NCBI GenBank assembly: GCA_023430975.1
Contig: JAEYYB010000106.1
Location: 7,807-71,806 of the forward strand
DNA: 64,000 bases
Reading direction: 5' to 3'
From: Bacillota bacterium
GTDB lineage: Bacteria > Bacillota > Clostridia > Acetivibrionales > DSM-2933
The translations under genes were made by a program, and so were the position numbers. The notes below the pieces were generated by a model, which was given only the letters and a program-made list of their open reading frames with translations, ran no database searches and had not been told where the DNA came from. Within the stretch, counting starts at the first letter, position 1. The number at the start of each line of letters is the position of its first letter. Below are positions 29,629 through 38,735 of the stretch, piece by piece.

Positions 29629-29683
29629 AGGAATACCTTATAAATAACTTCGTATTCTAGAGGACAAAATCCCGACGATTTAA
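29629..29683. repeat. Repeat C, partial copy
   Basis: AGGAATACCTTATAAATA and AGGACAAAATCCCGACG match, in reverse orientation, half of the palindrome at 44,295-44,396. It abuts repeat D, so three repeats lie end to end after asnB. Confidence 0.7.
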
Positions 29684-29688
29684 TTTGT

Positions 29689-29862
29689 TTATTTATTTTC
29701 ACCTCTTATACATACCTCCAGATTAAGCCTGTTAAAGTTTTCTTCAATATTAAGCTTTGTTACATTAATACCTTTTAACTTGAAAACCCTTAATAAATCC
29801 TTTTTTATTTTTTCTGAAACATTATCTCCATGCTTTCTAAAAATCAATTTACTTATTAACAT
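29689..29862 (-). CDS. Small hypothetical protein, 57 aa
   Basis: This is a lysine-rich 57-residue protein starting at the ATG at 29,862 behind GGAGGATAAA, a strong ribosome-binding site. It has an amphipathic helix (ENVSEKIKKDLLRVFKLKG region) and a C-terminal strand. No known motif is seen. It lies alone, so it could be a real small gene or a chance frame with a good ribosome-binding site; the site favours a real gene. Confidence 0.45.
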   Translation of the reverse strand: MLISKLIFRKHGDNVSEKIKKDLLRVFKLKGINVTKLNIEENFNRLNLEVCIRGENK

Positions 29863-30056
29863 ATTTTTATCCTCCGTAATAACAAACAATAATTTTAAGA
29901 ATTAAGGAAAATGTTTTGCATCAATTAATAAAATAAGGACAACAAAACATTTAGTAAATTCATATTACATTATTTCCCACTGTTTGTATAACATTTCTGT
30001 CCGACAAATTATTGTGCTATCACGTTCTTTTTGTGATGATTCTTGTAATCTTTAAT

Positions 30057-30365
30057 CTACATAAGTTTTGTTTTCTTGTCTAAAGCTTTACCAAAGCTAT
30101 ACCATGAATCTCTAATTTTAAATCTCATTTCCTCATCAAGCGTTCGTTCAATTACATCATTAAGCTGCCTCTTCATTTCCAGGTATTCCGACAAAACAAA
30201 CTCAGGTTTGTCAATCAATTTCTCCATATTGACAATCCATTCATTTATGTGTTCTGACCCAAGGTAGTCCCTGGATATCTTTTTCTTAAGGTAAACAACT
30301 ACCAATTTGACTGCCTTTTTTTTAACATCATAATCAGTTAATATCTTTCTTGCATTACCTTTCAT
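30057..30365 (-). CDS. Hypothetical protein, 102 aa
   Basis: This is a helical, charged protein without recognised motif, starting at ATG 30,365 after GGAGTGGAAAG. It contains many Lys/Glu (AVKLVVVYLKKKISRDYLG) and a C-terminal RDSWYSFGKALDKKTK. There is no signal peptide. It is monocistronic as far as can be seen. Repeat A copy 1 lies 45 bp upstream, in the likely promoter region. The function is unknown. Confidence 0.55.
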   Translation of the reverse strand: MKGNARKILTDYDVKKKAVKLVVVYLKKKISRDYLGSEHINEWIVNMEKLIDKPEFVLSEYLEMKRQLNDVIERTLDEEMRFKIRDSWYSFGKALDKKTKLM

Positions 30366-30405
30366 AGCTTTCCACTCCCATAAAAAATATGCTGTATAAA
30401 AATCA

Positions 30406-30481
30406 TATTAATTCCACATTTGGCAAAGCGATTAGCGAATGATTCAACAGTATTTGCCATAGTCAAATGTAAAAATTAATA
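30406..30481. repeat. Repeat A copy 1
   Basis: TTCCACATTTGGCAAAGCG is matched at the other end by GTATTTGCCATAGTCAAATG, giving the ACATTTG/CAAATGT inverted ends of repeat A. The inner AGCGAATGATTCAACAG also matches other copies. This is the most diverged of the six. Confidence 0.65.
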
Positions 30482-30684
30482 GATTTTTATATAATTGTAC
30501 AAAACCAAAAACAGCCAAATAACTAATATTACCTTCTGTACATATTTACTTCAAAGCTGTATATTTTATGGATAAGATAACCTCAAACTCTACCATATAT
30601 TATTAACAAACCTTAAATATGGTAATCTCGCTTATAATTTATATTATATATTAGTATCTATTATTATGCAAATATTGCACATAA

Positions 30685-30736
30685 AAAATAAGGGGCGAAA
30701 TTTTCAACTTATATATTGAAATTCTGCTCCTTATTT
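30685..30736 (-). terminator. Rho-independent terminator after the deacetylase gene
   Basis: On the minus strand AAATAAGGAGCAGAATTTC pairs with GAAAATTTCGCCCCTTATTT around a short loop, just downstream of the deacetylase stop. A T-rich tail follows. Confidence 0.75.
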
Positions 30737-30799
30737 ATATGTTTCAAATTTATTTGTGTTTATAATTTTTCATTCATACTTTTTTTAATATGTTATAAA

Positions 30800-31903
30800 T
30801 TAATATGTTACAAGCTTTTTATCCTTGAGATTTGACTTATTGACTCCCTCTTCCTTATCTTTAGGAATTGTTATTGTGTCCGGATTACCATCACTAACAT
30901 ACTGATCTGCCCGTGTCAGATTCTTAAGCCACCACTCCAAATCAGCATCAACAGGTTTAATTCCTGATGATCTAACCCTATGAGTTGATAGAGGATCAAA
31001 ATTCTTGCTTACTGGCGAATATGCAGGATCCCATCCAACCTCCACAATAATCTTATTATCATAATTTACGCCTTGATATTGGCCTTTAATCACATGCTCT
31101 TTTAAATCTTTAGACGGCTGACCAAAAGGTAATGAAAAGAACTTAAAGTTATAGTCAGGAACCAGTTCAAGCATTTTCTTCTGGTTTCCACCTATTTCCT
31201 CATTAATTTTTTCAGCACTTTTTGCCTCATTGAGATGGATATGGTTCATTGTATGATTTCCAATATCAAATCCTTTATCAATAAGGTATTTCAATCTTTC
31301 GGAAAGTGTACCCTCACCTTTAAATGTCTCTCCACCCAAATTTACAAAGAAAGTCCCTTTAAGACCAAAATCTGGATGTGTTTTATTAAATTCTTCCATT
31401 ATACCTACTGCAGACTTCTTATTAGCTACAAGTCCATTACCGTCTTTGACAAGGTTGAACTGTCCATCTGTACCATCGTCAAATGTGAAAACCATTGGTA
31501 TACATCCAGCCGGCACATTGATGTTGTTGTTTAAATAGTCTTCCATGCTGATAAGCCTGTACCCTTTTTCATAAAGCTCTCCCAAAAGTTTTTCAAAACT
31601 GCTGAAAGTAGTGGTATACTCTCCCTTATCCCATTTTGACGGAGTAAATGTTTCAACAAAATTATGAAACATTACAACCATGATTTTTCCCATTTCATTG
31701 GGCTTAACCTTTGTCACATCAATTTGTGTTGGTTCGACAGAGGGTATAGGAGTCGCAACTGCACTTGGCTTTTGCTCAACATTCAAATTTGCTTCAGGAC
31801 TATTTATAACATTTTCATTTGGCTCATTAACCTTTCCACATCCTGACAACAAAACAATAATACTAAGTAATAGAAATAATTTCCTAACTAGTATTTTTTT
31901 CAT
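30800..31903 (-). CDS. Polysaccharide deacetylase (NodB-type) lipoprotein, 367 aa
   Basis: The N-terminus is a lipoprotein signal ending at LLSGC (Cys about 22), so the mature protein is lipid-anchored outside the cell. After a Pro-rich linker, the deacetylase fold follows: MVVMFHNF near residue 75, the catalytic and metal motif TFDDGTDGQ (about 150) and the metal-binding HTMNHIHL (about 235). The family removes acetyl groups from cell-wall or extracellular polysaccharides. A terminator lies downstream and a long intergenic region upstream, so it is probably monocistronic. The start ATG at 31,903 follows GGGGTGATC. Confidence 0.85.
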   Translation of the reverse strand: MKKILVRKLFLLLSIIVLLSGCGKVNEPNENVINSPEANLNVEQKPSAVATPIPSVEPTQIDVTKVKPNEMGKIMVVMFHNFVETFTPSKWDKGEYTTTFSSFEKLLGELYEKGYRLISMEDYLNNNINVPAGCIPMVFTFDDGTDGQFNLVKDGNGLVANKKSAVGIMEEFNKTHPDFGLKGTFFVNLGGETFKGEGTLSERLKYLIDKGFDIGNHTMNHIHLNEAKSAEKINEEIGGNQKKMLELVPDYNFKFFSLPFGQPSKDLKEHVIKGQYQGVNYDNKIIVEVGWDPAYSPVSKNFDPLSTHRVRSSGIKPVDADLEWWLKNLTRADQYVSDGNPDTITIPKDKEEGVNKSNLKDKKLVTY

Positions 31904-32051
31904 TTGTGATCACCCCATTTCAAGAAGTATTTTTATTATATAATATTTCGTTTGCTTTTTACAAATGCAATTTGTACCTCAATGTATCTAGAGTATCGAT
32001 AATTGCTAATGAGAAATTTTAGAGTAAAATAATCAATAATTCCCAAGACAA

Positions 32052-32080
32052 TAAAAACAGCTGCAATTTTTGCAACTGTT
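32052..32080 (-). terminator. Terminator after the sigma/anti-sigma fusion gene
   Basis: On the minus strand AACAGTTGCAA pairs with TTGCAGCTGTT across a short A-rich loop and is followed by TTTTTATT. It lies 50 bp after the stop of the fusion gene. Confidence 0.75.
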
Positions 32081-32128
32081 AATTTTTGCAATATTATATT
32101 ATATCATGTTGCATTATATTGTAAATTT

Positions 32129-33832
32129 TTATTTAATAGTTACAGTAATTGTCGAACTGGTAGTAGTACCATATGAATTTGTTGCCTCACATTTATATGT
32201 ATTTGTACCTGCCTTTTTTGCAATAATCATTCTCGGAATATCCTGTTCACCCGGACTATTATCAGGAGAGCTCCTTGTAAAAACAACTCTGCCGTTTTCG
32301 TAAAGCTTCCAGGATGTTGCATTATTACCGCTTGCAATTTTCATATGTATTGTAAAACTTCCTCCAACACTCACTTCATTGCTATCAGAACTAATTTGTA
32401 CAGATCCGGGAACTCCGGTCGCTTTTGTTGTCGCATACCCTGATGCAGGCTTGTTTGTTGGCTTTTCAGTCGGCTTGGCAGCTGGTTTCGTTACAGGTAC
32501 TGCAGTCGGCTTGGCTGAAGGCTTTATAACTTTGGGAGTATTAAATGGCTTTGGAGAAGTAGGTTTAACCTTTACAGGCTCTTTAGTAGGAATCGACGCA
32601 TCTTTAGCTGTTGGTGCCGGCTTTGTTACTGCCGATTCGGTAGCCAATGGTGTAGGTTTCACACTTACTTCCGGTACAGGCGTATTAGCCGGTGCATTTG
32701 AACTTTGTTCCGGTGTAGGGTCTACTGTTTTCTCTTCATCCGGTGTATTTTGAGGAATTACACTTGGCTCACCTGAATCAGAACTTTCACCAGTATCTTT
32801 GCTGTCGGAATCCTTCTGATCCTGAGCTTCTACATTGCTTTTATCATTATCCTTGCTGTCATTAGATTCGCTAAATGCCTCTTTATCTTTATCGGCAACA
32901 CTTACAACGGATGTTTTTTTTCCGTCATCCACTCCGTCACTAATAAATTTAAACCCTGTAAAGGCTACTACAGCAACAAGAATAATCCCTGCTGCTAAAA
33001 AAGAATACTTAAAGGCAGGTGTCTTTGAACCGCTTCTTAGGTTGGACTTTGTAAAATAAACCATCTTACCGAGGTCAACTACATTACCAAAGCTATTAGT
33101 CATATTAAATCTGCCATATCCTGTCATATATATGGCAGTATCCTTTGTTCTCTCAATAACAGTACCTATACTGTCGGCAATTATATCGTCTGCATCTATA
33201 TTTTTTAAATAATTCTTTAAAACATCAAGATTACTTTTAAGAATCAAGATCAATGCAATAGTATACTTTCTATTATTTTTGACCTTTCTTGAAACAACAG
33301 CATTTAAACTGGCAAGCTCTTCTACCGACAGGTTTTTGTCAATTTTTAGGTTAACAAATAAGGACTCGGTATTTAATATTTCATTTGCAGCCTTTAATGC
33401 TGATTTGATTGACAAATTATCTTTTGGAGTCGATGATATCAGTTGGGGAATAGTTATTCCAAACTCCCATAGCTTATGCTTCAGATGTGCTACATCATCC
33501 CTAAAGGTTTTGAGATTTTTTACTCTGTAGTCATCAAGCCATTTTTTAATGATCTCTTGGGCAAACTCTATAAACTCTTCATAACTACCCTGCGTAAACT
33601 TATCTATGGAATAAATAAACGCAAAAAGTCCTACATGAAACTCTTCGCTGTTCTTTTTTATTGTGCTGTCGCCTATATACTCGCAAACAACACCTAACAC
33701 GAACGTCTCATGCTCACCAATAAAACCTTCCCTATATGACCTGTTCCCCTTCTTTACCTGCTGGAAAGTCTCATTGCAGGCTTCATTCCTTTTCGTTTCT
33801 ATCTCCGGATTGTTACCTGTTTCCAAAAACAT
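32129..33832 (-). CDS. SigI-like sigma domain fused to RsgI-like anti-sigma domain and Ig-like ectodomain, 567 aa
   Basis: Residues about 18-210 align by eye with the SigI protein of this window: EEFHVGLFAF for EEFSIAFIAF, KLWEFGITIPQL for KLNDFGITFEDL, SRKVKNNRKYTIA for SRRTIERNRKFIIA. Residues 216-265 (IGTVIERTKDTAIYMTGYGRF) align with the cytosolic RsgI N-domain (VGYIFSILSSDVIIMTEDLEF). One membrane helix follows at about 274-296. Outside come a 170-residue acidic then Pro/Thr-rich linker and an Ig-like domain ending YKCEATNSYGTTTSSTI. The usual RsgI autoproteolysis domain after the membrane helix is missing. Normally these are separate proteins; here sigma and anti-sigma are one chain. 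The start ATG follows GGGGGG. Function as an active sigma factor is uncertain, because the DNA-binding region has diverged. Confidence 0.85.
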   Translation of the reverse strand: MFLETGNNPEIETKRNEACNETFQQVKKGNRSYREGFIGEHETFVLGVVCEYIGDSTIKKNSEEFHVGLFAFIYSIDKFTQGSYEEFIEFAQEIIKKWLDDYRVKNLKTFRDDVAHLKHKLWEFGITIPQLISSTPKDNLSIKSALKAANEILNTESLFVNLKIDKNLSVEELASLNAVVSRKVKNNRKYTIALILILKSNLDVLKNYLKNIDADDIIADSIGTVIERTKDTAIYMTGYGRFNMTNSFGNVVDLGKMVYFTKSNLRSGSKTPAFKYSFLAAGIILVAVVAFTGFKFISDGVDDGKKTSVVSVADKDKEAFSESNDSKDNDKSNVEAQDQKDSDSKDTGESSDSGEPSVIPQNTPDEEKTVDPTPEQSSNAPANTPVPEVSVKPTPLATESAVTKPAPTAKDASIPTKEPVKVKPTSPKPFNTPKVIKPSAKPTAVPVTKPAAKPTEKPTNKPASGYATTKATGVPGSVQISSDSNEVSVGGSFTIHMKIASGNNATSWKLYENGRVVFTRSSPDNSPGEQDIPRMIIAKKAGTNTYKCEATNSYGTTTSSTITVTIK

Positions 33833-33911
33833 CGCCCCCCTAAAGAAAACTTTACCTACTATATATTTTTATATTATTATAATTAATTAAATAACACTTT
33901 TCATATATATT

Positions 33912-34004
33912 AAAATCAATTAATCTTTTACATTTATCTATCGCAAAATACCGTTAAAGCATTCGTTATTTTGCTCTGCTAAATGTAAAATTAATAGTGA
34001 TTTT
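33912..34004. repeat. Repeat A copy 2
   Basis: TTTTACATTTATCTATCGCAA pairs with TTGCTCTGCTAAATGTAAAA, with the central CATTCGTTATTT of the family. It is inverted relative to copies 3, 4 and 6. It lies 80 bp upstream of the fusion gene start, where a promoter would be. Confidence 0.8.
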
Positions 34005-34132
34005 AATTTAGTTAATATTTTTTCATTATCTACTACTGAATATTTTAACATACATAACCTAATTACTCAATTATATCAATCAATGTAAACCGCAAACAGA
34101 ATGGTTTACATCAAGTATAATAAAATATAAAG

Positions 34133-34654
34133 TTATTCATTAATTTGGGTTGTAGTATTGAATAAGCTGCTTAAACTCCCTTTTTCCTGCATCCAAACCA
34201 TCTCGTTAACACCATAAAAACCTTTATCAGGATAGGATTTATTTTTTGTATAATTTGCAACATATCCTGACTTAAATTCATCTGTTGTTTTATGATTTAT
34301 ATATTCATCATAAGCCTTTTGAGAACAAAATATGTCAATAGCCACCGGATCCTTGTCCTTGCTGAGTCTCTTAATAAGTTCAATTAAGTCATCCTTTTTG
34401 CTATCCGGTTTAACAAGTATCATTGCCCCAAATCCCTTATCTATTTGAAATGGCTTAAATTGACTTAAGATGGTGTATTCAATATTTTCCTTTTTAACAG
34501 ATTGAGATGGATCCACTGTAAATACAGCAGCAGGTGGAATAGTAGGGTTGGCACCTTTCTCATCTGTACTGTTTTGAATTTTATCTCCGCTTGAACAGCC
34601 CTGAACACCTAAAAATAAAGTCAATAGCACTATTGCTAACTTTTGTTTCTTCAT
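34133..34654 (-). CDS. Small lipoprotein, 173 aa
   Basis: The signal sequence ends in GVQGC, a lipobox, so the protein is exported and lipid-anchored. The mature part begins with a disordered PT-rich stretch and continues as a 130-residue domain with alternating helices and strands (YTILSQFKPFQIDKGFGAMILVKPDSK, then DPVAIDIFCSQKAYDEYINH). I do not recognise the domain. I start at the ATG at 34,654 behind AAAGGAATG; two upstream in-frame ATGs lie in or before this site. It sits between the fusion gene and the metallo-beta-lactamase gene, which is on the other strand. Confidence 0.7.
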   Translation of the reverse strand: MKKQKLAIVLLTLFLGVQGCSSGDKIQNSTDEKGANPTIPPAAVFTVDPSQSVKKENIEYTILSQFKPFQIDKGFGAMILVKPDSKKDDLIELIKRLSKDKDPVAIDIFCSQKAYDEYINHKTTDEFKSGYVANYTKNKSYPDKGFYGVNEMVWMQEKGSLSSLFNTTTQINE

Positions 34655-34672
34655 AGTTTGCATTCCTTTCAT

Positions 34673-35049
34673 CTAATACCAGCAATCTTGATATATTTAA
34701 TTTTTATTGTCTTGGTAAAAATCATTATATATAATATATTAAATAAGTTTTTAATATTTTTCTACATTTTTTTATAACATTTAATAATCGGTTTAGTCAC
34801 ATTAGGTATTATAAAATTATTAACTGGTCAATGTGGCATTTAAAATCTAAATATTAATGAGATAATGCAAAAAATACTTGAATAATTATTTTCTGAAATG
34901 CCCTTATATAATGAATTATAACCTCAAGCACGCAAATTGTAAATTACAATTATTTTTTGTATTATCTGGGCACAGAATTGCTGAAAATTTTATAAGGTAT
35001 TTTAATGGTTTTTTACTAAAGATAAATATATAAAACAGGAGATTTACAA
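34673..35049. other. Non-coding gap of 377 bp, divergent promoter region
   Basis: The two flanking genes are divergently transcribed, so promoters of both lie here. The stretch is very AT-rich. I see no repeat copy, no stable hairpin and no convincing small gene. CAGGAGATTTACAA just before 35,050 is the ribosome-binding site of the next gene. Confidence 0.5.
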
Positions 35050-35973
35050 ATGAAAACAAAATTAATATTCATTTTTATCATTATGGCTTTTTTAGTATCC
35101 TGCTCCAATACCATGGGCAGTGATTACAGAACTGATGAAAATACCCCAAGCAAAAAGCCAATTACAAAAGATGAACCCATAGAAAGTCCAAAACCCGCTT
35201 CACAGTCTTCTTTTTTAAAAGTTTATTTTATTGATGTCGGGCAGGGAGACAGCATATTTATTTCCACTCCTTCAGGTAAAACAATGCTTATAGACGCAGG
35301 AAAAAACGATAAGGGTAGTTTAGTAAAAGACTATATAGAGTCACTGGGATATAAAAAAATTGATGCGGTTATCGGCACTCATCCCCACGAAGATCATATC
35401 GGTGGTCTGGATGTTGTAGTCGATAATTTCGATATCGGTAATATATATCTTCCAAAAAAGTCTAATACCACAAAAACTTTCGAGGACTTGTTAGTCTCAG
35501 TAAAAAATAAGGGTCTCAAAATAAAAACAGCAGCAGCAGGTATTAGCTTAGACCTGGACCCCTTGGTAAAAATTCAAATGCTTGCATCAGTAAATACAGA
35601 TTATGAAGACATCAATAATTACTCAGCAGTAATAAAAGTTACATATAAAAATATATCTTTTCTTTTTACAGGTGATGCAGAAGCTTTATCTGAAAAAGAA
35701 ATGCTTTCTAAGGGCTATAATCTTAAAGCTAATGTTCTGAAAATCGGGCATCATGGAAGCAGTTCCTCAACCTCAGCAAAATTTCTTCAGGCCGTTAGTC
35801 CCGATTTTGCCGTAATCTCTGTATCTTCGGACAATGAATACAATCACCCGCATAAAATTACTTTAAACAGGTTATCTTCTGCAAAGGTAAAAACCTACAG
35901 AACCGATAAGGCGGGTACAATAACCGCACTTTCTGACGGAAATACATTAAAATTTGAAACTGCTAAAAGGTAA
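35050..35973 (+). CDS. ComEC-like metallo-beta-lactamase lipoprotein, 307 aa
   Basis: A lipoprotein signal ends in LVSCS. The metal-binding motif reads THPHEDHIGG near residue 115 (the HxHxDH motif), preceded by FIDVGQGDSIFISTPSGKTMLIDAG, the standard start of the ComEC/Rec2 MBL domain. TGDAEALSEK and KIGHHGSSSS supply the further Asp and His ligands. The family is exported hydrolases with unknown natural substrates; some may act on nucleic acids. The gene precedes a DUF3006 gene in the same direction, a frequent pairing in Firmicutes. Repeat A copy 3 sits between them. Confidence 0.88.
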   Translation: MKTKLIFIFIIMAFLVSCSNTMGSDYRTDENTPSKKPITKDEPIESPKPASQSSFLKVYFIDVGQGDSIFISTPSGKTMLIDAGKNDKGSLVKDYIESLGYKKIDAVIGTHPHEDHIGGLDVVVDNFDIGNIYLPKKSNTTKTFEDLLVSVKNKGLKIKTAAAGISLDLDPLVKIQMLASVNTDYEDINNYSAVIKVTYKNISFLFTGDAEALSEKEMLSKGYNLKANVLKIGHHGSSSSTSAKFLQAVSPDFAVISVSSDNEYNHPHKITLNRLSSAKVKTYRTDKAGTITALSDGNTLKFETAKR

Positions 35974-35984
35974 TAATGATCTAT

Positions 35985-36081
35985 ATGAAAAGTGTTAATG
36001 ATCTTACATTTGTCAGAGCAAATAACGAACGCTTTTACGGGATTTGCGATAGACAAATGTAAAAGATTATTCACTTTTCAT
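35985..36081. repeat. Repeat A copy 3 (best palindrome)
   Basis: The ends are perfect inverted repeats, ATGAAAAGTG and CACTTTTCAT. Inside, TTACATTTGTC pairs with GACAAATGTAA, and GAGCAAATAACGAACG faces GGGATTTGCGATAG. It lies between the MBL gene and the DUF3006 gene. Confidence 0.85.
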
Positions 36082-36127
36082 CTAAAAACGAATTTATTAT
36101 AATGAGGGAGATTATTGAGGGAGGTGT

Positions 36128-36346
36128 ATGAAATTGAAAATTATAATTGATCGTTTTGAAGGAAAATTTGCTATTTGTGAAACTGAAGATAAAAAAATGA
36201 TTAACATTGATAGAAATTTAGTACCTACTGCTGCAAAAGAAGGCGATATTTTAGATATTGAAGGAGATTCCGTCACACTTGATACCGAAGCCACTATAAA
36301 AAGGAAAAAAGACATAGATAAGTTGGTTGATGAACTTTGGGAGTAA
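36128..36346 (+). CDS. DUF3006 protein, 72 aa
   Basis: This is a 72-residue protein reading MKLKIIIDRFEGKFAICETED, the standard opening of DUF3006 proteins, which are small beta-barrel-like proteins found beside ComEC-type MBL lipoproteins. The start follows GGAGGTGT. It has no signal peptide. A terminator overlaps its stop codon. The role is unknown. Confidence 0.85.
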   Translation: MKLKIIIDRFEGKFAICETEDKKMINIDRNLVPTAAKEGDILDIEGDSVTLDTEATIKRKKDIDKLVDELWE

Positions 36347-36374
36347 TGGGTGCAAATGCCCTCATTACTCCCAA
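36337..36374 (+). terminator. Terminator overlapping the DUF3006 stop codon
   Basis: TTGGGAGTAATG pairs with CATTACTCCCAA across a short loop. It also ends minus-strand transcription from thrS if bidirectional, since thrS stops at 36,414. Confidence 0.7.
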
Positions 36375-36413
36375 TATGCTTTATAATTGTTAATTTAAAC
36401 TTGTATTCTTTTG

Positions 36414-38348
36414 TTACTTACTTTTTTGTGCTATTTCCAGAAGGACCTTGTTTAAGAACTCGTCAACCGGCATAGCACCCAGATCGCCATCTTTTCTTGA
36501 TCTTACAGCAACTGCTCTGTTTTCCATTTCCTTATCACCTAATACAACCATGTAAGGAACCTTATCAAGCTGTGCTTCTCTTATTTTATAACCTATTTTT
36601 TCATTTCTAAGATCTACTTCAACTCTCATTCCTTTTTCTTCAAACATCTTTTTAAGCTCAAGAGCATAACTATGATGCTTGTCGATCAATGGAAGAATCT
36701 TTACCTGCACAGGCGACAACCAAGTAGGGAATGCACCTGCATATTTTTCGATGAGCAGTGCAAGGGTTCTTTCGTAGCACCCTATTGATGTCCTGTGAAT
36801 TACATATGGATATTGCTTCTGTCCATCACTGTCAACATACTGCATGCCGAATTTTTCTGCCAGCTGGAAGTCTATCTGTACTGTAATAAGTGTATCTTCC
36901 TTGCCATGAACATTCCTTATCTGTATATCAAGTTTTGGACCATAGAATGCAGCTTCTCCTTCTTCCTCCTTGTACTTTATGCCAAGGTGATCAAGTATTT
37001 GCCTCATCCTGTTTTGTACTTCTTCCCACTGTTCTTCTGTTCCAATGTACTTTTCCTTATTATTGGGGTCCCATTTCGAGAAGCGGTAGGAAACATCCTC
37101 ATCCAACCCTACAGTTTTAAGCATGAAGTTTGCTAGATCAACACATCCGGCAAATTCCTCCTCCAACTGGTCAGGAGTACATGCCAAATGTCCTTCTGAA
37201 ATTGTAAATTGTCTTACACGTATTAACCCATGCATTTCACCTGAAGATTCGTTTCTAAAAAGTGTTGATGTTTCATTAAATCTCATGGGCAGTTCTCTAT
37301 AACTTCTGAGCCTTGCAAGGTATACCTGGAACTGGAATGGACATGTCATAGGTCTCAATGCAAAAACTTCTTCATCATTTTCGTCTCCCATAATAAACAT
37401 TCCATCACGGTAGTGATCCCAGTGTCCTGATATTTTATACAAATCACTTTTTGCCATAAATGGTGTCTTTGTAAGCATATAACCGCGGCGTTCCTCTTCA
37501 TCCTCTACAAAACGCTGTAATATCTGAATGATTTTTGCACCCTTTGGCATTAAAATAGGCAGACCCTGGCCAATATAATCAACTGTAGTAAAGAGTTCAA
37601 GCTCACGGCCAAGTTTGTTGTGATCCCTTTTCTTAGCCTCTTCAAGCCTTGTAATATGCTCGTCCAGCTCGCTTTTTTTGTTGAAGGATGTTCCGTAAAT
37701 TCTTTGGAGCATTTTATTTTTCTCACTTCCCCTCCAGTATGCACCCGCTACCGAAAGAAGCTTGAAAGCCTTTATTTTTCCTGTTGAAGGAAGATGTGGG
37801 CCTGCACATAGGTCAACAAAATCGCCCTGCTTATAAAAGGATATTTCTTCCCCCTCTGGAAGGTCTTTAATCAATTCAACCTTGTATGGTTCACCTTTTT
37901 CTTCCATAAATTTAATAGCTTCATCTCTAGGCAAGGTAAATCTTTCCAATTGGAGATCTTCTTTAATAATCTTCTCCATCTCTTTTTCTATTTTCCCAAG
38001 CTCTTCTAATGCCAAAGTAGTATCCATGTCAAAATCATAATAGAACCCTGTCTCTATAGAGGGACCTATAGCAAGCTTTGCGTTAGGATATAACCTTTTT
38101 ACAGCCTGGGCCATAATATGAGAAGTTGTATGCCTGTAAGCATACTTTCCACCATCATCATCAAATGTAAGCAAACTGAGTCTGCAGTCATTCTGGAGCT
38201 TAAAACTTAAATCCTTTACATGACCGTCAACTTCACCTGCCAACGCTACCCTTGCAAGACCAGCACTGATGCTTTCTGCAACTTCTCTTATAGTAATACC
38301 CGCGTTATATTCTTTTACGCTTCCATCCTTTAACTGAATATTAATCAT
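36414..38348 (-). CDS. thrS: Threonyl-tRNA synthetase, 644 aa
   Basis: The N-terminal TGS domain starts at MINIQLKDGS. The editing domain has the HTTSHIMAQAVKRL motif (HxxxH). The catalytic core has FNETSTLFRNESSGEMHGLIRVRQF (motif 2) and IHRTSIGCYERTLALLIEKY (motif 3), followed by the anticodon domain. It charges tRNA-Thr and hydrolyses seryl-tRNA-Thr by editing. The length is normal. I take the ATG at 38,348, behind AGGAGGAATAAT; the frame extending to 38,366 covers that site. A T-box leader upstream controls it by threonine starvation. Confidence 0.96.
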   Translation of the reverse strand: MINIQLKDGSVKEYNAGITIREVAESISAGLARVALAGEVDGHVKDLSFKLQNDCRLSLLTFDDDGGKYAYRHTTSHIMAQAVKRLYPNAKLAIGPSIETGFYYDFDMDTTLALEELGKIEKEMEKIIKEDLQLERFTLPRDEAIKFMEEKGEPYKVELIKDLPEGEEISFYKQGDFVDLCAGPHLPSTGKIKAFKLLSVAGAYWRGSEKNKMLQRIYGTSFNKKSELDEHITRLEEAKKRDHNKLGRELELFTTVDYIGQGLPILMPKGAKIIQILQRFVEDEEERRGYMLTKTPFMAKSDLYKISGHWDHYRDGMFIMGDENDEEVFALRPMTCPFQFQVYLARLRSYRELPMRFNETSTLFRNESSGEMHGLIRVRQFTISEGHLACTPDQLEEEFAGCVDLANFMLKTVGLDEDVSYRFSKWDPNNKEKYIGTEEQWEEVQNRMRQILDHLGIKYKEEEGEAAFYGPKLDIQIRNVHGKEDTLITVQIDFQLAEKFGMQYVDSDGQKQYPYVIHRTSIGCYERTLALLIEKYAGAFPTWLSPVQVKILPLIDKHHSYALELKKMFEEKGMRVEVDLRNEKIGYKIREAQLDKVPYMVVLGDKEMENRAVAVRSRKDGDLGAMPVDEFLNKVLLEIAQKSK

Positions 38349-38389
38349 TATTATTCCTCCTGTCATCCATAAAAATCAATTTCTCACAA

Positions 38390-38735
38390 CATAAAAAAAC
38401 CCCCATCCCTTACAACGTAAGGGACGAGAGTTATATCCCGTGGTTCCACCCTAATTTTTACTCAAATTAGATATTTAAGTATTGATCATCTATTTAGTAA
38501 ATAAAAGCGATTGATAAATCAATACTTAACCTAAATGACTATAACGTAAGTCAACGTTTAAGCTCAGAGGTGGTCTTCAATTTTACTTTCCTGAAAGCAT
38601 TCCCAGCCCTTGTATTGGTACTCGTAATCGTTCTACAAGGATGCTTTCTCTCTTTGAGGAACTATAAAACCTACTCTTCTCGTCACTGCTCAATAACATT
38701 ATTTAATATCATATTGAAAGTGATTAATCTTTTAA
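38390..38735 (-). promoter_or_regulatory. T-box riboswitch leader of thrS
   Basis: On the minus strand GGGTGGAACCACGGG (38,437-38,451) is the T-box sequence that binds the uncharged tRNA acceptor end. The terminator stem CCCTTACGTTGTAAGGGATGGGGG plus poly-T lies just before thrS (38,400-38,425). The upstream stem I region contains AGTGACGAGAAGAGTA near 38,685 and a specifier-loop stretch GAGTACCAATACAAGG near 38,610-38,630, where ACC is a Thr codon. The specifier is inferred; the T-box is clear. Confidence 0.9.

Noticed and set aside
32129..33832. Fusion gene as an artefact of a frame joining two genes
   Set aside because: One frame runs without a break, the anti-sigma part follows the sigma part at the right spacing, and the next downstream signal is a terminator. 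Sequencing error cannot be fully excluded and is listed as a check.
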